Source: Dyella_A sp051962475 (GTDB lineage: Bacteria; Pseudomonadota; Gammaproteobacteria; Xanthomonadales; Rhodanobacteraceae). From it: a stretch of DNA of 64,000 bases. The notes under the pieces were generated by a model that was given only the letters and a program-made list of their open reading frames with translations, had not been told where the DNA came from and searched no databases. Every line of letters begins with the position of its first letter. The first letter of the stretch is position 1. Shown here in pieces: positions 33,783 through 42,479 of this stretch. Made by a program: the position numbers and the translations under genes. The DNA lies in contig NZ_JBQCCF010000017.1 in the NCBI RefSeq assembly GCF_051962475.1, forward strand, positions 1 to 64,000, in the 5' to 3' direction.

Positions 33783-34215
33783 GCTGCCGCGCTCTGCGCG
33801 GCCTTCGCCCCCGTGCCACGGAACCTGGCGCGGGGATGAGGCCTTCCCAGGGATGGCTGGCTGAACGGGATTTGCCATCGCTCCGGCCGCGCAAATACTG
33901 CCGCAAGCCGCTCGGTCACCGCAGCCGGGGTCCATCGGCGGGGCGCCGGCGACCGCGGGCGGATCCCAAGCCCCCTCTCCCCGCGGGCCAAAGGCCACGC
34001 CGCGCCGCGTCGGCCGCCCGCCGCGCCGGGCGCCTGAACGCAGGACTCTGATTTATCAAGAAACCCGGCTATAATCGGCGGTTTGACGCACCTGCGCCCT
34101 GTCCAATCGGGAGCGGTGCGAGCACCGCCAACCGCAAGCGCACGACATTCCATGGGGCAGCACGAGCGCTGTCCTGCTCACGCTTCCCTTAAAACGCACC
34201 TACGGAACTCCGACA
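33783..34215. other. intergenic region upstream of the EF-G gene
   Basis: 433 bases without a gene. The first 250 are very GC-rich; the last 170 become the EF-G leader with a TATAAT box (see promoter entry). No tRNA, palindrome or ORF with coding features is seen. Confidence 0.5.
34048..34075 (+). promoter_or_regulatory. fusA: promoter of the EF-G gene
   Basis: Perfect -10 TATAAT at 34070-34075 in a local AT-rich pocket, with a weak -35 (CTGATT, 34048-34053) at 16-base spacing. The predicted leader is about 134 bases to the GTG start at 34216. Confidence 0.6.
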
Positions 34216-36357
34216 GTGGCCCGACAGAAACCCCTCAAGCTCTACCGCAACATCGGCATCATTGCGCACATCGACGCCGGCAAGACGACGACCACCGAGC
34301 GTGTCCTGTACTACACCGGCAAGAAGCACCAGATCGTCGACGTGCATGACACCAAGGACGGCAAGGGCTCGACCACGACCGATTACCTGGAGCAGGAGCG
34401 CAAGCGCGGCATCACCATCCAGTCGGCCGCCGTGTCGACCGAGTGGAAGGGCCATCAGATCAACGTGATCGACACCCCGGGGCACGTGGACTTCACCATC
34501 GAGGTGAACCGCTCGCTGCGCGTGCTGGACGGCGCCGTGGTGGTGTTCGACGGCGTTGCCGGCGTGGAGCCGCAGACCGAGACCAACTGGCGCCTGGCCG
34601 ACCAGTACAACGTGCCGCGCATGTGCTACGTCAACAAGATGGACCGCATTGGCGCGAACTTTAAGCACTGCGTGGACGGCATCCGCAACCGCCTGGGCGC
34701 CAACGCCGTGCTGTGCCAGGTTCCGCTGGGCAGCCACGACGAATTCATCGGCATGGCCGACCTGATCGCCGGTCTTGGCTACATCTGGCTGGGTGACGAC
34801 AAGGACAGCAAGTGGGAGAGCGTGCCGCTCGACCAGGTGGCCGACCACCCGAAGGTGAAGGCGTTCCAGTCCGCTGCCGACAAGGAGTGGGTGGCCAACC
34901 TCGCCGCGCTGCGTGAACAGAGCATCGAGACCGCCGTCGAGATGGACGACGACGCCATGGACGCCTACCTGTCCTCGGGCGAGATCCCCTCGCTGGAGAA
35001 GCTCAAGGAGTGCATCCGCAAGGGTTGCGTGGCCGGCAAGCTGGTGCCGGTGTTCTGCGGCTCCTCGTACCGCAACAAGGGCGTGCAGCAGTTGCTGGAC
35101 GGCGTGATCGACTACATGCCGTTCCCGGGCGAGAACGGCGGCATCTCCATGGTGGACGAGGATGGCCACGTCATCGGCGAGCAGGAAGTGACCGACGACG
35201 CGCCGGTGCGCGCGCTGGCCTTCAAGGTGATCAACGACCAGTTCGGCACGCTCACCTTCACCCGCATCTACTCCGGCGTGATCAAGAAGGGCGACACCCT
35301 GCAGAACGTCACCCGCGGCAAGAAGGAGCGCATCGGCCGCATCGTGGAAGTGCAGGCGAACGCCACCAAGGAAATCGACGAGGTCCGCGCCGGCGACATC
35401 TGCGCGTTCGTCTCGCTGAAGGAAACCGAGACCGGTGACTCGCTCACCGATCCGGGCCATCCGGTGCTGCTGGAGCGCATGCGCTTCCCGGACCCGGTGA
35501 TCAGCGTGTCGGTGGAGCCGAAGAGCCGCAACGACGTCGACAAGATGTCCACCGCGCTCTACAAGATGGTGAAGGCCGACCCGTCGCTGAAGCTGGAAGT
35601 GGACAAGGAAACCGGGCAGACCGTGCTCAAGGGTATGGGCGAGCTGCACCTGGAAATCACCATCGACCGCATGCGCACCGAGCTGGGCGTGGACGCGAAC
35701 ATGGGCAAGCCCAAGGTCAGCTTCCGCGAAGCCTTCGGCAACACCGTCGAGCACACCTACACCCACAAGAAGCAGTCCGGTGGTTCGGGCCAGTTCGCCG
35801 AAGTGAAGATGATCTTCGAGCCGGGCGAGCCGGGTTCGGGCGTGGTGTTCTCCGACGAGATCGTCGGTGGCCGCGTGCCGCGCGAGTACATCCCGGCCGT
35901 GCAGCACGCGATCGAGGTGGAGTCGCGCCAGGGCCAGGTGGCCGGTTACGAAGTGCTCGACTTCAAGGCGCGCCTGGTGGACGGCAAGTACCACGACGTC
36001 GACTCGTCGGCGCTGGCCTTCGAAATCGCCGGCCGCCAGTGCTTCCGCGAAGCGCAGCGCATGTCCAAGCCTAAGCTGCTCGAGCCGATCATGAGCCTGG
36101 AAGTGGTGACCGAGGCCGATTACCTCGGCGACATCATCGGCGACATCAACCGTCGTCGCGGCTCGGTCAGCGACCAGGGCCAGAAGGGTCCGCAGGCCTT
36201 CGTGCAGGGCTTCGTGCCGCTGGCGGAGATGTTCGGCTACATCAACTTCCTGCGTTCGGCCACCTCCGGCCGCGGCACCTTCACGATGATCTTCGATCAC
36301 TACGAGGAAGTGCCGGCGAACCTGGTCGACAAGCTGATGGAGAAGGAGGCGAAGTAA
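34216..36357 (+). CDS. fusA: translation elongation factor G (stand-alone copy)
   Basis: 713-residue GTPase that translocates tRNA/mRNA on the ribosome and, with RRF, recycles it. G1 AHIDAGKTTTTERVLYYTG (about 16-34), G3 DTPGHVDF (about 89-96), G4 NKMD (about 143-146) and domain IV/V signatures (GELHLEITIDRMRTELG, RRGSVSDQGQKG) are complete, so it looks active. Starts with GTG. It is not in a str operon: no rpsL, rpsG or tuf flank it, and it has its own promoter and terminator. It is therefore likely an EF-G2-type paralogue, though a relocated sole copy cannot be excluded. Confidence 0.93.
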   Translation: MARQKPLKLYRNIGIIAHIDAGKTTTTERVLYYTGKKHQIVDVHDTKDGKGSTTTDYLEQERKRGITIQSAAVSTEWKGHQINVIDTPGHVDFTIEVNRSLRVLDGAVVVFDGVAGVEPQTETNWRLADQYNVPRMCYVNKMDRIGANFKHCVDGIRNRLGANAVLCQVPLGSHDEFIGMADLIAGLGYIWLGDDKDSKWESVPLDQVADHPKVKAFQSAADKEWVANLAALREQSIETAVEMDDDAMDAYLSSGEIPSLEKLKECIRKGCVAGKLVPVFCGSSYRNKGVQQLLDGVIDYMPFPGENGGISMVDEDGHVIGEQEVTDDAPVRALAFKVINDQFGTLTFTRIYSGVIKKGDTLQNVTRGKKERIGRIVEVQANATKEIDEVRAGDICAFVSLKETETGDSLTDPGHPVLLERMRFPDPVISVSVEPKSRNDVDKMSTALYKMVKADPSLKLEVDKETGQTVLKGMGELHLEITIDRMRTELGVDANMGKPKVSFREAFGNTVEHTYTHKKQSGGSGQFAEVKMIFEPGEPGSGVVFSDEIVGGRVPREYIPAVQHAIEVESRQGQVAGYEVLDFKARLVDGKYHDVDSSALAFEIAGRQCFREAQRMSKPKLLEPIMSLEVVTEADYLGDIIGDINRRRGSVSDQGQKGPQAFVQGFVPLAEMFGYINFLRSATSGRGTFTMIFDHYEEVPANLVDKLMEKEAK

Positions 36358-36375
36358 GCTCTCGCCCCCCAAGTA

Positions 36376-36395
36376 CACCGGCTTCACAGCCGGTG
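36376..36395 (+). repeat. hairpin between EF-G stop and terminator
   Basis: CACCGGCT (36376-36383) and AGCCGGTG (36388-36395), 8-bp perfect stem with a TCAC loop. It precedes the terminator by 4 bases and may stabilise the abundant EF-G mRNA. Confidence 0.55.
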
Positions 36396-36399
36396 ACGG

Positions 36400-36433
36400 A
36401 AAAAGCCCGGAGAGCGATCTCCGGGCTTTTTTT
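36400..36433 (+). terminator. rho-independent terminator of the EF-G gene
   Basis: 14-bp stem (36400-36413 with 36418-36431, core GCCCGGAGA / TCTCCGGGC), GCGA tetraloop, ending in seven or more T. Confidence 0.94.
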
Positions 36434-36592
36434 GTACCTGTCGCAACTTCATGCGAGCGCGCAAGTGGCCTTGTGCATCACTTGGTGCATCGCATGGTGA
36501 CAAGGCTGCATGCGCTCGCCGATGCTCCGCGCCCACCGGTGAAGCAGGGGATTGCCGGCACCATCGACTCGTCGTCTTTCAGGGAGATCACC

Positions 36593-39508
36593 ATGTACAT
36601 CGGTCACTCACGCGGTGCGACCGCCCTACGCCCCCAGCCTCGCCGGCACCGGCTCGCGCTGGCCTGCCAGACGGCTTTGTTCGGGCTGCTCGTCGCCGGC
36701 GCTGCGAAGGCACAGGACACGCCACCGACGCCACCCGCGCAGCAGCAGAACGAATCGAGCACGCCGGCGAATCCCACGCCGTCGACGAAAAAGCCCGCCA
36801 AACCCGGCGCCACCACGCTGCAGACGGTGGTCGTCACCGGCATTCGCGGCAGCATCGAAAGCTCGATCAAGGCCAAGCAGAATTCCGACGACATCATCGA
36901 GGCGGTTTCGGCCGAGGACATCGGCAAGCTGCCCGACGCCAGCATCGCCGAGAGCCTGGCCCGCCTGCCCGGCTTGGCCACGCAGCGGCTGGACGGGCGC
37001 GCCAACGTGATCTCGATCCGCGGCCTGTCGCCTGACTTCGCCGGCACCACGCTCAACGGGCGCGAGCAGGCCACGATCGGCGAGAACCGCGGGGTGGAAT
37101 ACGACCAGTACCCCTCCGAGCTGATCAGCAGCGCCGCGGTCTACAAGACGCCCGATGCCAGCCTGATCGGCCAGGGCCTCTCCGGCACCGTCGACCTGCA
37201 CACCATCCGCCCGCTCGATCTGGACAAGCGCACCGTCGTGCTCAACCTGCGCGGCGAGCACACCACCAACGGCAAGCTCAACCCCGGCTCGGGTGTGGGC
37301 GACATGGGCCACCGCGCCAGCTTCTCGTACATCGACCAGTTCCTCGACCACACGCTGGGCATCGCGGTCGGCTTCGCCCAGCTCGACTCGCCGATCCAGG
37401 AAAAGCAGTACCAGGCCTGGTGGTGGAGCGTGGACAACGGCCCGGCCGGCATCGACCAGAACTGGGGTGGGCCGCACACACCGGGCATGCCCGATAGCGT
37501 GATCTCGCAGGAAGGGATGCAGCTGCGCGCCAAGTCGGAGCAGCAGAAGCGCAACGGCCTGATGACGGTGATCGAGTGGGCGCCCGGCGAGCACTACCAC
37601 TCGACGTTGGACCTCTACTACTCGACCTTCAACCAGCGCCAGACCACCAACGGCGTGCAGTGGTCGAGCAGCCCGTACGACAACGTCTCCTACGACAACG
37701 TCGGCACCGTGCCTTACCAGCCGTATCCGCTGGTCACCTCCGGCACCATCAACGGCATCGCGCCGATCCTGCAGAACCAGTTCAACAAGGAGCACGACAA
37801 GCTGTTCTCCGCCGGCTGGAACAACCAGTACGACTTCGGCAACGAATGGCAGGCCTCGGCCGACCTCTCCTATTCCACCGCCAAGAAGAGGCTGCACGAC
37901 GCCTACCTGTTTGCCGGCCTGCCGAACGGTGGCCTCACCAGCGTGCAGTTCCAGACGCCGATCGGCGATGGCTATCCGCACTTCACACCCGGCGTGGACC
38001 TGGCCAACCCGGCCAACCTCGTGTTCACCGATCCGGACAACTACGGCTACAACGGCCGCGAGGAGTTCGACCGCCAGAAGGACACCATCAAGGCGATCCG
38101 GCTGGAGGCCACCCGCACGCTGGGCTGGATCTTCTCCAGCATGAACCTGGGCGCGGACTACTCCGACCGCACTAAGGTGAAGTCGGCGGACGTCTATTTC
38201 GCCTGGCTCAACGGCAACGGCTCCACCGCCGGTACCTATGACCACACCTTCGGCACGCCGATCGATCCGGGCCTGCTCTATGGCCCCACGTCCTTGAGCT
38301 ACGGCGGCATTCCCGGTGCGCTCAACTACGACGTGCTCGGCGCACTGCACAGCCAGTTCTACGTCACCCAGCGCAACGGCCTGGCCGACTACAACCGCAA
38401 CTACACCGTGCGCGAAAAGGTGCCGGTGGCCTACGCCAAGTTCAACATCGACAGCCACCTGGGCGACGTGCCGCTGCGCGGCAACGTGGGCGTGCAGTTT
38501 GTGCGCACCGACCAGTCCTCGCAGGCGCTGCAGACCAACGGCGACACCCTGGTGGGCCGCATCGCCGACGGCGCGAAGTACAACGAGGTGCTGCCCAGCC
38601 TGAACCTTGTCGCCCAGCTCACCGACCACCAGGTGCTGCGCTTCGGCCTGGCCAAGACCATGGCGCGCGGGCGCATCGACGACGAGAAGGTCGCCACCTC
38701 GGCGAGCGTGTTCCAGGTAAAGGACGGCCCGGCCGCCGGCCAGGTGCTGTGGTCGGGCAGCGGCGGCAATCCCAAGCTCAAGCCGTACATCGCGGTGGGC
38801 ACCGACCTCTCGTGGGAGAACTACTTCGGTACGTCCAGCTACGTCGCGGTGGCCGTGTTCAACAAGAACCTGCTGAACTACATCTACAACCAGACCACGC
38901 TCGACTACGATTTCTCCCACTACACCAACGACAACCCCACGCTCACGCCATCGAGCAACATCGGCTCGTTCACCCGGCCAGAGAACGGCACCGGCGGCAA
39001 GATGCAGGGCCTGGAGCTGTCCGGCGCACTGGAAGGCGGCCTGCTGGCGGACGCACTCGATGGCTTTGGCGTGCAGGCGAACTTTTCGCTGACCAACAGC
39101 AACATCCCCAAGAGCTCGGTGTCGTCCATTCCGGGCGGGCCGGCGACGCTGCCCGGCCTCTCGCGCAAGGTGGCGAACCTCGCCCTGTACTACGAAAAGC
39201 ACCGCTTCTCCGCGCGCATCGCCGAGCGCTACCGCTCCTCCTTCACCGGCGAGGCGGTGGCCCTGTTCGACCAGCTCGGCTACACCCGCGTGCTGGCCAA
39301 CAAGCAGACCGATCTGCAACTGGGCTACGCCTTCGACGAAGGACGCTGGAACGGCCTGTCGATCCTGCTGCAGGTGAACAACCTCACCAACACGCCCGAC
39401 AAGACTCAGCAGATCGCAGGCCTGCCGAACAGCGTCCAGGTGGCGCGCCCGCTGGAGTACGACACCTGGGGCCGCACGCTGATGTTCGGCGTGAACTACA
39501 AGCTCTGA
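36593..39508 (+). CDS. TonB-dependent outer-membrane receptor (Xanthomonas/Caulobacter type)
   Basis: 971 residues. Signal peptide (about 1-41, ending in AKAQ), a Pro/Thr/Lys-rich linker, TonB-box-like TLQTVVVTG (about 74-82), then the plug with IGKLPDASIAESLARLPG (about 110-127) and a 22-strand-type barrel ending in RTLMFGVNYKL with a terminal hydrophobic residue. The plug signature is that of the family expanded in Xanthomonas and Caulobacter, often importing carbohydrates. The ATG at 36593 has an AGGGAGA site. Substrate unknown; the next gene is a secreted M20 peptidase, which hints at peptide-like or amide substrates but is weak evidence. Confidence 0.92.
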   Translation: MYIGHSRGATALRPQPRRHRLALACQTALFGLLVAGAAKAQDTPPTPPAQQQNESSTPANPTPSTKKPAKPGATTLQTVVVTGIRGSIESSIKAKQNSDDIIEAVSAEDIGKLPDASIAESLARLPGLATQRLDGRANVISIRGLSPDFAGTTLNGREQATIGENRGVEYDQYPSELISSAAVYKTPDASLIGQGLSGTVDLHTIRPLDLDKRTVVLNLRGEHTTNGKLNPGSGVGDMGHRASFSYIDQFLDHTLGIAVGFAQLDSPIQEKQYQAWWWSVDNGPAGIDQNWGGPHTPGMPDSVISQEGMQLRAKSEQQKRNGLMTVIEWAPGEHYHSTLDLYYSTFNQRQTTNGVQWSSSPYDNVSYDNVGTVPYQPYPLVTSGTINGIAPILQNQFNKEHDKLFSAGWNNQYDFGNEWQASADLSYSTAKKRLHDAYLFAGLPNGGLTSVQFQTPIGDGYPHFTPGVDLANPANLVFTDPDNYGYNGREEFDRQKDTIKAIRLEATRTLGWIFSSMNLGADYSDRTKVKSADVYFAWLNGNGSTAGTYDHTFGTPIDPGLLYGPTSLSYGGIPGALNYDVLGALHSQFYVTQRNGLADYNRNYTVREKVPVAYAKFNIDSHLGDVPLRGNVGVQFVRTDQSSQALQTNGDTLVGRIADGAKYNEVLPSLNLVAQLTDHQVLRFGLAKTMARGRIDDEKVATSASVFQVKDGPAAGQVLWSGSGGNPKLKPYIAVGTDLSWENYFGTSSYVAVAVFNKNLLNYIYNQTTLDYDFSHYTNDNPTLTPSSNIGSFTRPENGTGGKMQGLELSGALEGGLLADALDGFGVQANFSLTNSNIPKSSVSSIPGGPATLPGLSRKVANLALYYEKHRFSARIAERYRSSFTGEAVALFDQLGYTRVLANKQTDLQLGYAFDEGRWNGLSILLQVNNLTNTPDKTQQIAGLPNSVQVARPLEYDTWGRTLMFGVNYKL

Positions 39509-39620
39509 CCGATTGCGCCGGCCCGGGAACTGCCCGGGTCGGCGCAATCCGGTGCATGCGCCTGCGCGGCCGCGCATACTCCGAGAACGTGCAATCACGC
39601 GCCTCGGGGAGAACCATCGG

Positions 39621-41030
39621 ATGAAAGCAGCACTCGCCTTGCGGCCCCTGGCCGCCCTGCTCGCGCTCGGCCTGACCGGCACCGCCGCACTGGCCGCGCC
39701 GCCGCACGTGCCGATGCAGACCCGCGAACTGGGCGAGGCCATGGCCATGCTGCGCCACGCGATCAGTGTGCCCACGGTCAAGGGCAACCACCAGGTGCCG
39801 GCACTGGCGGCCTACTTCGCCGACCAGCTCAAGGCGGGCGGCTTCGCCGCGGGCGACATCGAGATCATCCCGGTCGGCGAAACCGCCGCGCTGGCCGCCC
39901 GCTACCGCGGCACCGGACACGGCAAGCCGATCTACCTGTCCGGCCACATGGACGTGGTGGCCGCCAAGCGCTCCGACTGGACGCGTGACCCGTTCACCCT
40001 GATCCAGGAGAACGGCTACCTCTACGGCCGCGGCACCGCCGACATGAAGACCGCCGCGGTGGTGATGGTGGAAACCCTGATCCGTCTCAAGCGCGAGGGC
40101 TTCCAGCCCAGCCGCGACATCGTGCTGCTGCTGTCGGGCGACGAAGAGACCGACATGGCCACCACCCGCGAGCTGGCCAAGCGCTACCACGACGCCGAAT
40201 TCCTGCTCAACGCCGACGCCGGCGGCGGCACACTGGACCCGGCCAGCGGCAAGCCCGTGGTCTACCAGATCCAGGCCGCCGAAAAGACCTATGCCGACTT
40301 CCGCATCACCCTCACCTCGCCCGGCGGCCACTCCAGCGAACCGACCGCCGACAACGCCATCTACCGCCTGGCCAAGGTGATCGACCGCGTGGGCGGCTAC
40401 GCCTTCCCGCCGATGATCAACGACATCACCCGCGCCTCGCTGCGCGCCACCGGCGCCCACACGCCCGGCGCGCTGGGCGAGGCGATGACGCGCTACGCCG
40501 CCCATCCGGACGACGCCGCCGCAGCCGCCACCATCTCCGCCGACCCGGCCTACGTGGGGCAGATCCGCACCACCTGCGTGGCGACCATGCTCGACGGCGG
40601 CCACGCGCTCAACGCCCTGCCGCAGAGCGCCAGCGTCAACGTCAACTGCCGTATCTTCCCCGGCACCCCGGTGGCGAGCGTGCGCGACACCCTGACCAAG
40701 GTGATCGACGACCCCAGCGCCAGCATCACCGTGCTGCCGCCCCCGCCCGTGGAAAGCCCCGCCTCACCGCTGCGCCCGGATGTGATCGCCGCCGTCACCG
40801 ACGCCGTGCACGCGCGCTTCCCCGGCGTGGAAATCGCCCCCGGCATGTCCGCCGGTGCCTCCGACAGCATGTACTTCCGCAACGCCGGCGTCCCCAGCTA
40901 CGGCGTCGATGCCGCCTTCACCAAACCCGACGACACCTTCGCTCACGGCCTAAACGAAAAGCTGCCCGCCTCGGAAGTGGGCGCGGGGCTGGAGTTCTGG
41001 CACAGGGTGTTGATGCAACTTGCGAAGTAA
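39621..41030 (+). CDS. secreted M20 family metallopeptidase
   Basis: 469-residue zinc exopeptidase or amidohydrolase of the M20 family with a signal peptide (MKAALALRPLAALLALGLTG, cleaved after about 28). Motifs: YLSGHMDVVAA (His ligand and Asp, about 110), GRGTADMKTAAVVM (bridging Asp, about 142), LLSGDEETDM (catalytic Glu pair, about 176) and a late His in DDTFAHGLNEKL. The dimerisation domain lies at about 215-345. The start has a GGGGAGA site. In the same direction as the TonB receptor, 112 bases after it. Confidence 0.92.
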   Translation: MKAALALRPLAALLALGLTGTAALAAPPHVPMQTRELGEAMAMLRHAISVPTVKGNHQVPALAAYFADQLKAGGFAAGDIEIIPVGETAALAARYRGTGHGKPIYLSGHMDVVAAKRSDWTRDPFTLIQENGYLYGRGTADMKTAAVVMVETLIRLKREGFQPSRDIVLLLSGDEETDMATTRELAKRYHDAEFLLNADAGGGTLDPASGKPVVYQIQAAEKTYADFRITLTSPGGHSSEPTADNAIYRLAKVIDRVGGYAFPPMINDITRASLRATGAHTPGALGEAMTRYAAHPDDAAAAATISADPAYVGQIRTTCVATMLDGGHALNALPQSASVNVNCRIFPGTPVASVRDTLTKVIDDPSASITVLPPPPVESPASPLRPDVIAAVTDAVHARFPGVEIAPGMSAGASDSMYFRNAGVPSYGVDAAFTKPDDTFAHGLNEKLPASEVGAGLEFWHRVLMQLAK

Positions 41031-41060
41031 GGGGCAGCCTCTCAGCAATGCCGCATCAAG

Positions 41061-41083
41061 AGCCCGGGATTCCCGGGCTTTTT
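41061..41083 (+). terminator. rho-independent terminator after the M20 peptidase gene
   Basis: AGCCCGG (41061-41067) pairs with CCGGGCT (41073-41079), 5-base loop, followed by a five-T tract; 30 bases after the stop codon. Confidence 0.85.
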
Positions 41084-41209
41084 GTAGCCGTTTACGCAGC
41101 TGCCGTAATGTCTGCTTTCGACCCAGGGCGGACGGCTCTGAATTGAGGCATGGGCGGAAAGAAAGATGGAAAGGCCCTACCCGAGGCGCCACGATACGGA
41201 GGCAGAGCT

Positions 41210-41827
41210 ATGCACTTCGACTTGCATTTGGAACAGGGGAAATTGACGCGGGAGATCAACGAGGTCTACCACGTCCATGGGGACCACCCAGCGTATGAAT
41301 ACCTCAAGCACGCATGCCTTTCCTTCGAAACCATGGGAATTGCCGCATCGGTACGTAAAAATCTTCCACCGCCCGATTCAGGTCATTTGAGTCTTCCGTG
41401 CAAAGGCTTTGCCTGCACAGTTGTCCTTCCTGCGCACGGCTTGGTCGATTTGGCTCTGACTGAGCAGCCTGGCGGCAGACCTTTCATAGAAATCACCTAC
41501 GAATGGAACAGTGAGCGGCCGAGAGCGACGTGGGCCTTTGGCATTCGAAGATGGATGGAACTGACACTTGCTTCCAGCTTTGTCCAGTTGTACGAGCAAA
41601 ACAAAAGTCGCATCCATAAAAGAAGTACGAACATTGGAGCTCTGGCAAAAATAGTTCGCGACGCCTGCTCTCACGACTTCGTGATTTCCGTAAATAGGGC
41701 GGGGGCAGTGGAAGTTGATGGCATCCAAATCACCTTGGACGATCGAAACAAGTCCTTGTGGGATTTCTTTGACCTCGGAGACTTCTTTGTTCTTGCAATG
41801 CGAATGTTCAGCGAGCCCAAGAGGTAG
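41210..41827 (+). CDS. orphan hypothetical protein in a lower-GC island
   Basis: 205 residues with no family I recognise. The start at 41210 has a good GGAGG site seven bases upstream; an earlier in-frame ATG at 41150 would add 20 residues but its GAGG is only one base away. The sequence is soluble and mixed alpha/beta: MHFDLHLEQGKLTREINEVY, FIEITYEWNSE, and a C-terminal acidic/aromatic DFFDLGDFFVLAMRMF. Codon use is visibly less GC-biased than its neighbours, with many A/T third positions, suggesting recent acquisition. It is flanked by a terminator and a cluster of palindromic repeats, and stands alone. Confidence 0.7.
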   Translation: MHFDLHLEQGKLTREINEVYHVHGDHPAYEYLKHACLSFETMGIAASVRKNLPPPDSGHLSLPCKGFACTVVLPAHGLVDLALTEQPGGRPFIEITYEWNSERPRATWAFGIRRWMELTLASSFVQLYEQNKSRIHKRSTNIGALAKIVRDACSHDFVISVNRAGAVEVDGIQITLDDRNKSLWDFFDLGDFFVLAMRMFSEPKR

Positions 41828-42087
41828 CCGAACTCGGCGCGTCTGCAACCGGGTGCCTGGGAGGGCGATATGCGGCTTCGCTACCATTTTGCTCCAGCGT
41901 TGAAATTCCACTTCGGGCCGAACCGGGAACTTCGCTCGTCACAGCGATGGCAATCAAAACGCGAATTTCAGCGACCAGCTTTTCCACTGCCGCCATGCGT
42001 GGCAGAGCGAGTGCGCGCCAGGAAGGCGCGCTGCTCTACCCGGGGCCCCTGTGCGGCGGTGAGACGGGGACGACAGGCCGCGTAGCG
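41828..42087. other. intergenic region after the orphan gene
   Basis: 260 bases without a supportable gene. Composition shifts from the lower-GC orphan gene back to the GC-rich background. It leads directly into the hairpin cluster that begins at 42088. Confidence 0.4.
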
Positions 42088-42110
42088 GGAGTCGACAGGA
42101 CGTCGACTCC
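42088..42110. repeat. intergenic palindrome 1 of 5
   Basis: GGAGTCGAC (42088-42096) and GTCGACTCC (42102-42110), perfect 9-bp stem with a 5-base loop. First of a row of five hairpins between the orphan gene and prfC. Confidence 0.85.
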
Positions 42111-42141
42111 TTTTCGCACGGGCAGGATGCCCGTTCGAAAA
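42111..42141. repeat. intergenic palindrome 2 of 5
   Basis: TTTTCG-c-ACGGGCA (42111-42124) pairs with TGCCCGT-t-CGAAAA (42128-42141) around a GGA loop: 7 and 6 bp separated by one mismatch. It abuts palindrome 1. The T-run at one end and A-run at the other could also act as a terminator in the minus direction. Confidence 0.8.
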
Positions 42142-42161
42142 GCCCGGCCCCGGCTCACGGA

Positions 42162-42187
42162 CTTGCCGGGCATGGATGCCCGGCAAG
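42162..42187. repeat. intergenic palindrome 3 of 5
   Basis: CTTGCCGGGCAT (42162-42173) and ATGCCCGGCAAG (42176-42187), 12 complementary bases each side of a GG centre; in practice a 10-11 bp stem with a small loop. Confidence 0.85.
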
Positions 42188-42214
42188 CGCCAAGCGGGGT
42201 GGCCTTTCTCTTTG

Positions 42215-42250
42215 GTTACTTTCTCTTTGGCCACGCAAAGAGAAAGTAAC
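42215..42250. repeat. intergenic palindrome 4 of 5
   Basis: GTTACTTTCTCTTTG (42215-42229) and CAAAGAGAAAGTAAC (42236-42250), perfect 15-bp stem with a 6-base loop, strikingly AT-rich within GC-rich DNA. An imperfect extra copy of the CTTTCTCTTTGG motif precedes it (about 42204-42215). I recall similar GTTACTTTCTCTTTG palindromes as frequent intergenic elements in Xanthomonadaceae. Confidence 0.9.
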
Positions 42251-42355
42251 TCGGGCCCCGCAGGGGCACGAAAGCTTTTGCTCTCGCTTGTCGCTTGTTG
42301 CGTTTCGTTCCGCGCACGCACAGCAAACTGCATAAGAGCAGCCCCCTCACCCCAA

Positions 42356-42386
42356 CCCTCTCCCCCGGCTTTGCCAGGGGAGAGGG
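42356..42386. repeat. intergenic palindrome 5 of 5
   Basis: CCCTCTCCCC (42356-42365) and GGGGAGAGGG (42377-42386), 10-bp stem with an inner CGGC/GCC extension. It resembles the widespread CCCTCACCCCAACCCTCTCCC repeats of proteobacterial genomes; the preceding bases (CCCTCACCCCAAC) fit that pattern. Confidence 0.85.
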
Positions 42387-42479
42387 AGCGAAGCGGGCTG
42401 AGGGAAGGATGGCGGCCCGGAGCCCAACTCCCCATCCACGCTACAATTACCGGTTCGCGCTCAAGCCGACCCGCTCCCC

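Noticed and set aside
34076..34215. Possible riboswitch or leader peptide in the EF-G 5' region
   Set aside because: I see no conserved aptamer core and no leader-peptide frame; only a plain leader can be supported.
34189..36387. 732-residue open frame antisense to the EF-G gene
   Set aside because: His/Val/Leu-rich shadow of the EF-G codons; no family motif.
36626..39787. 1053-residue open frame antisense to the TonB receptor
   Set aside because: Shadow frame in GC-rich DNA: Ala/Arg/Val/His-rich, no domain, fully opposite a well-supported gene.
42111..42141. Palindrome 2 as a dedicated terminator for a minus-strand gene
   Set aside because: No minus-strand gene ends there; it fits better as part of the repeat cluster.
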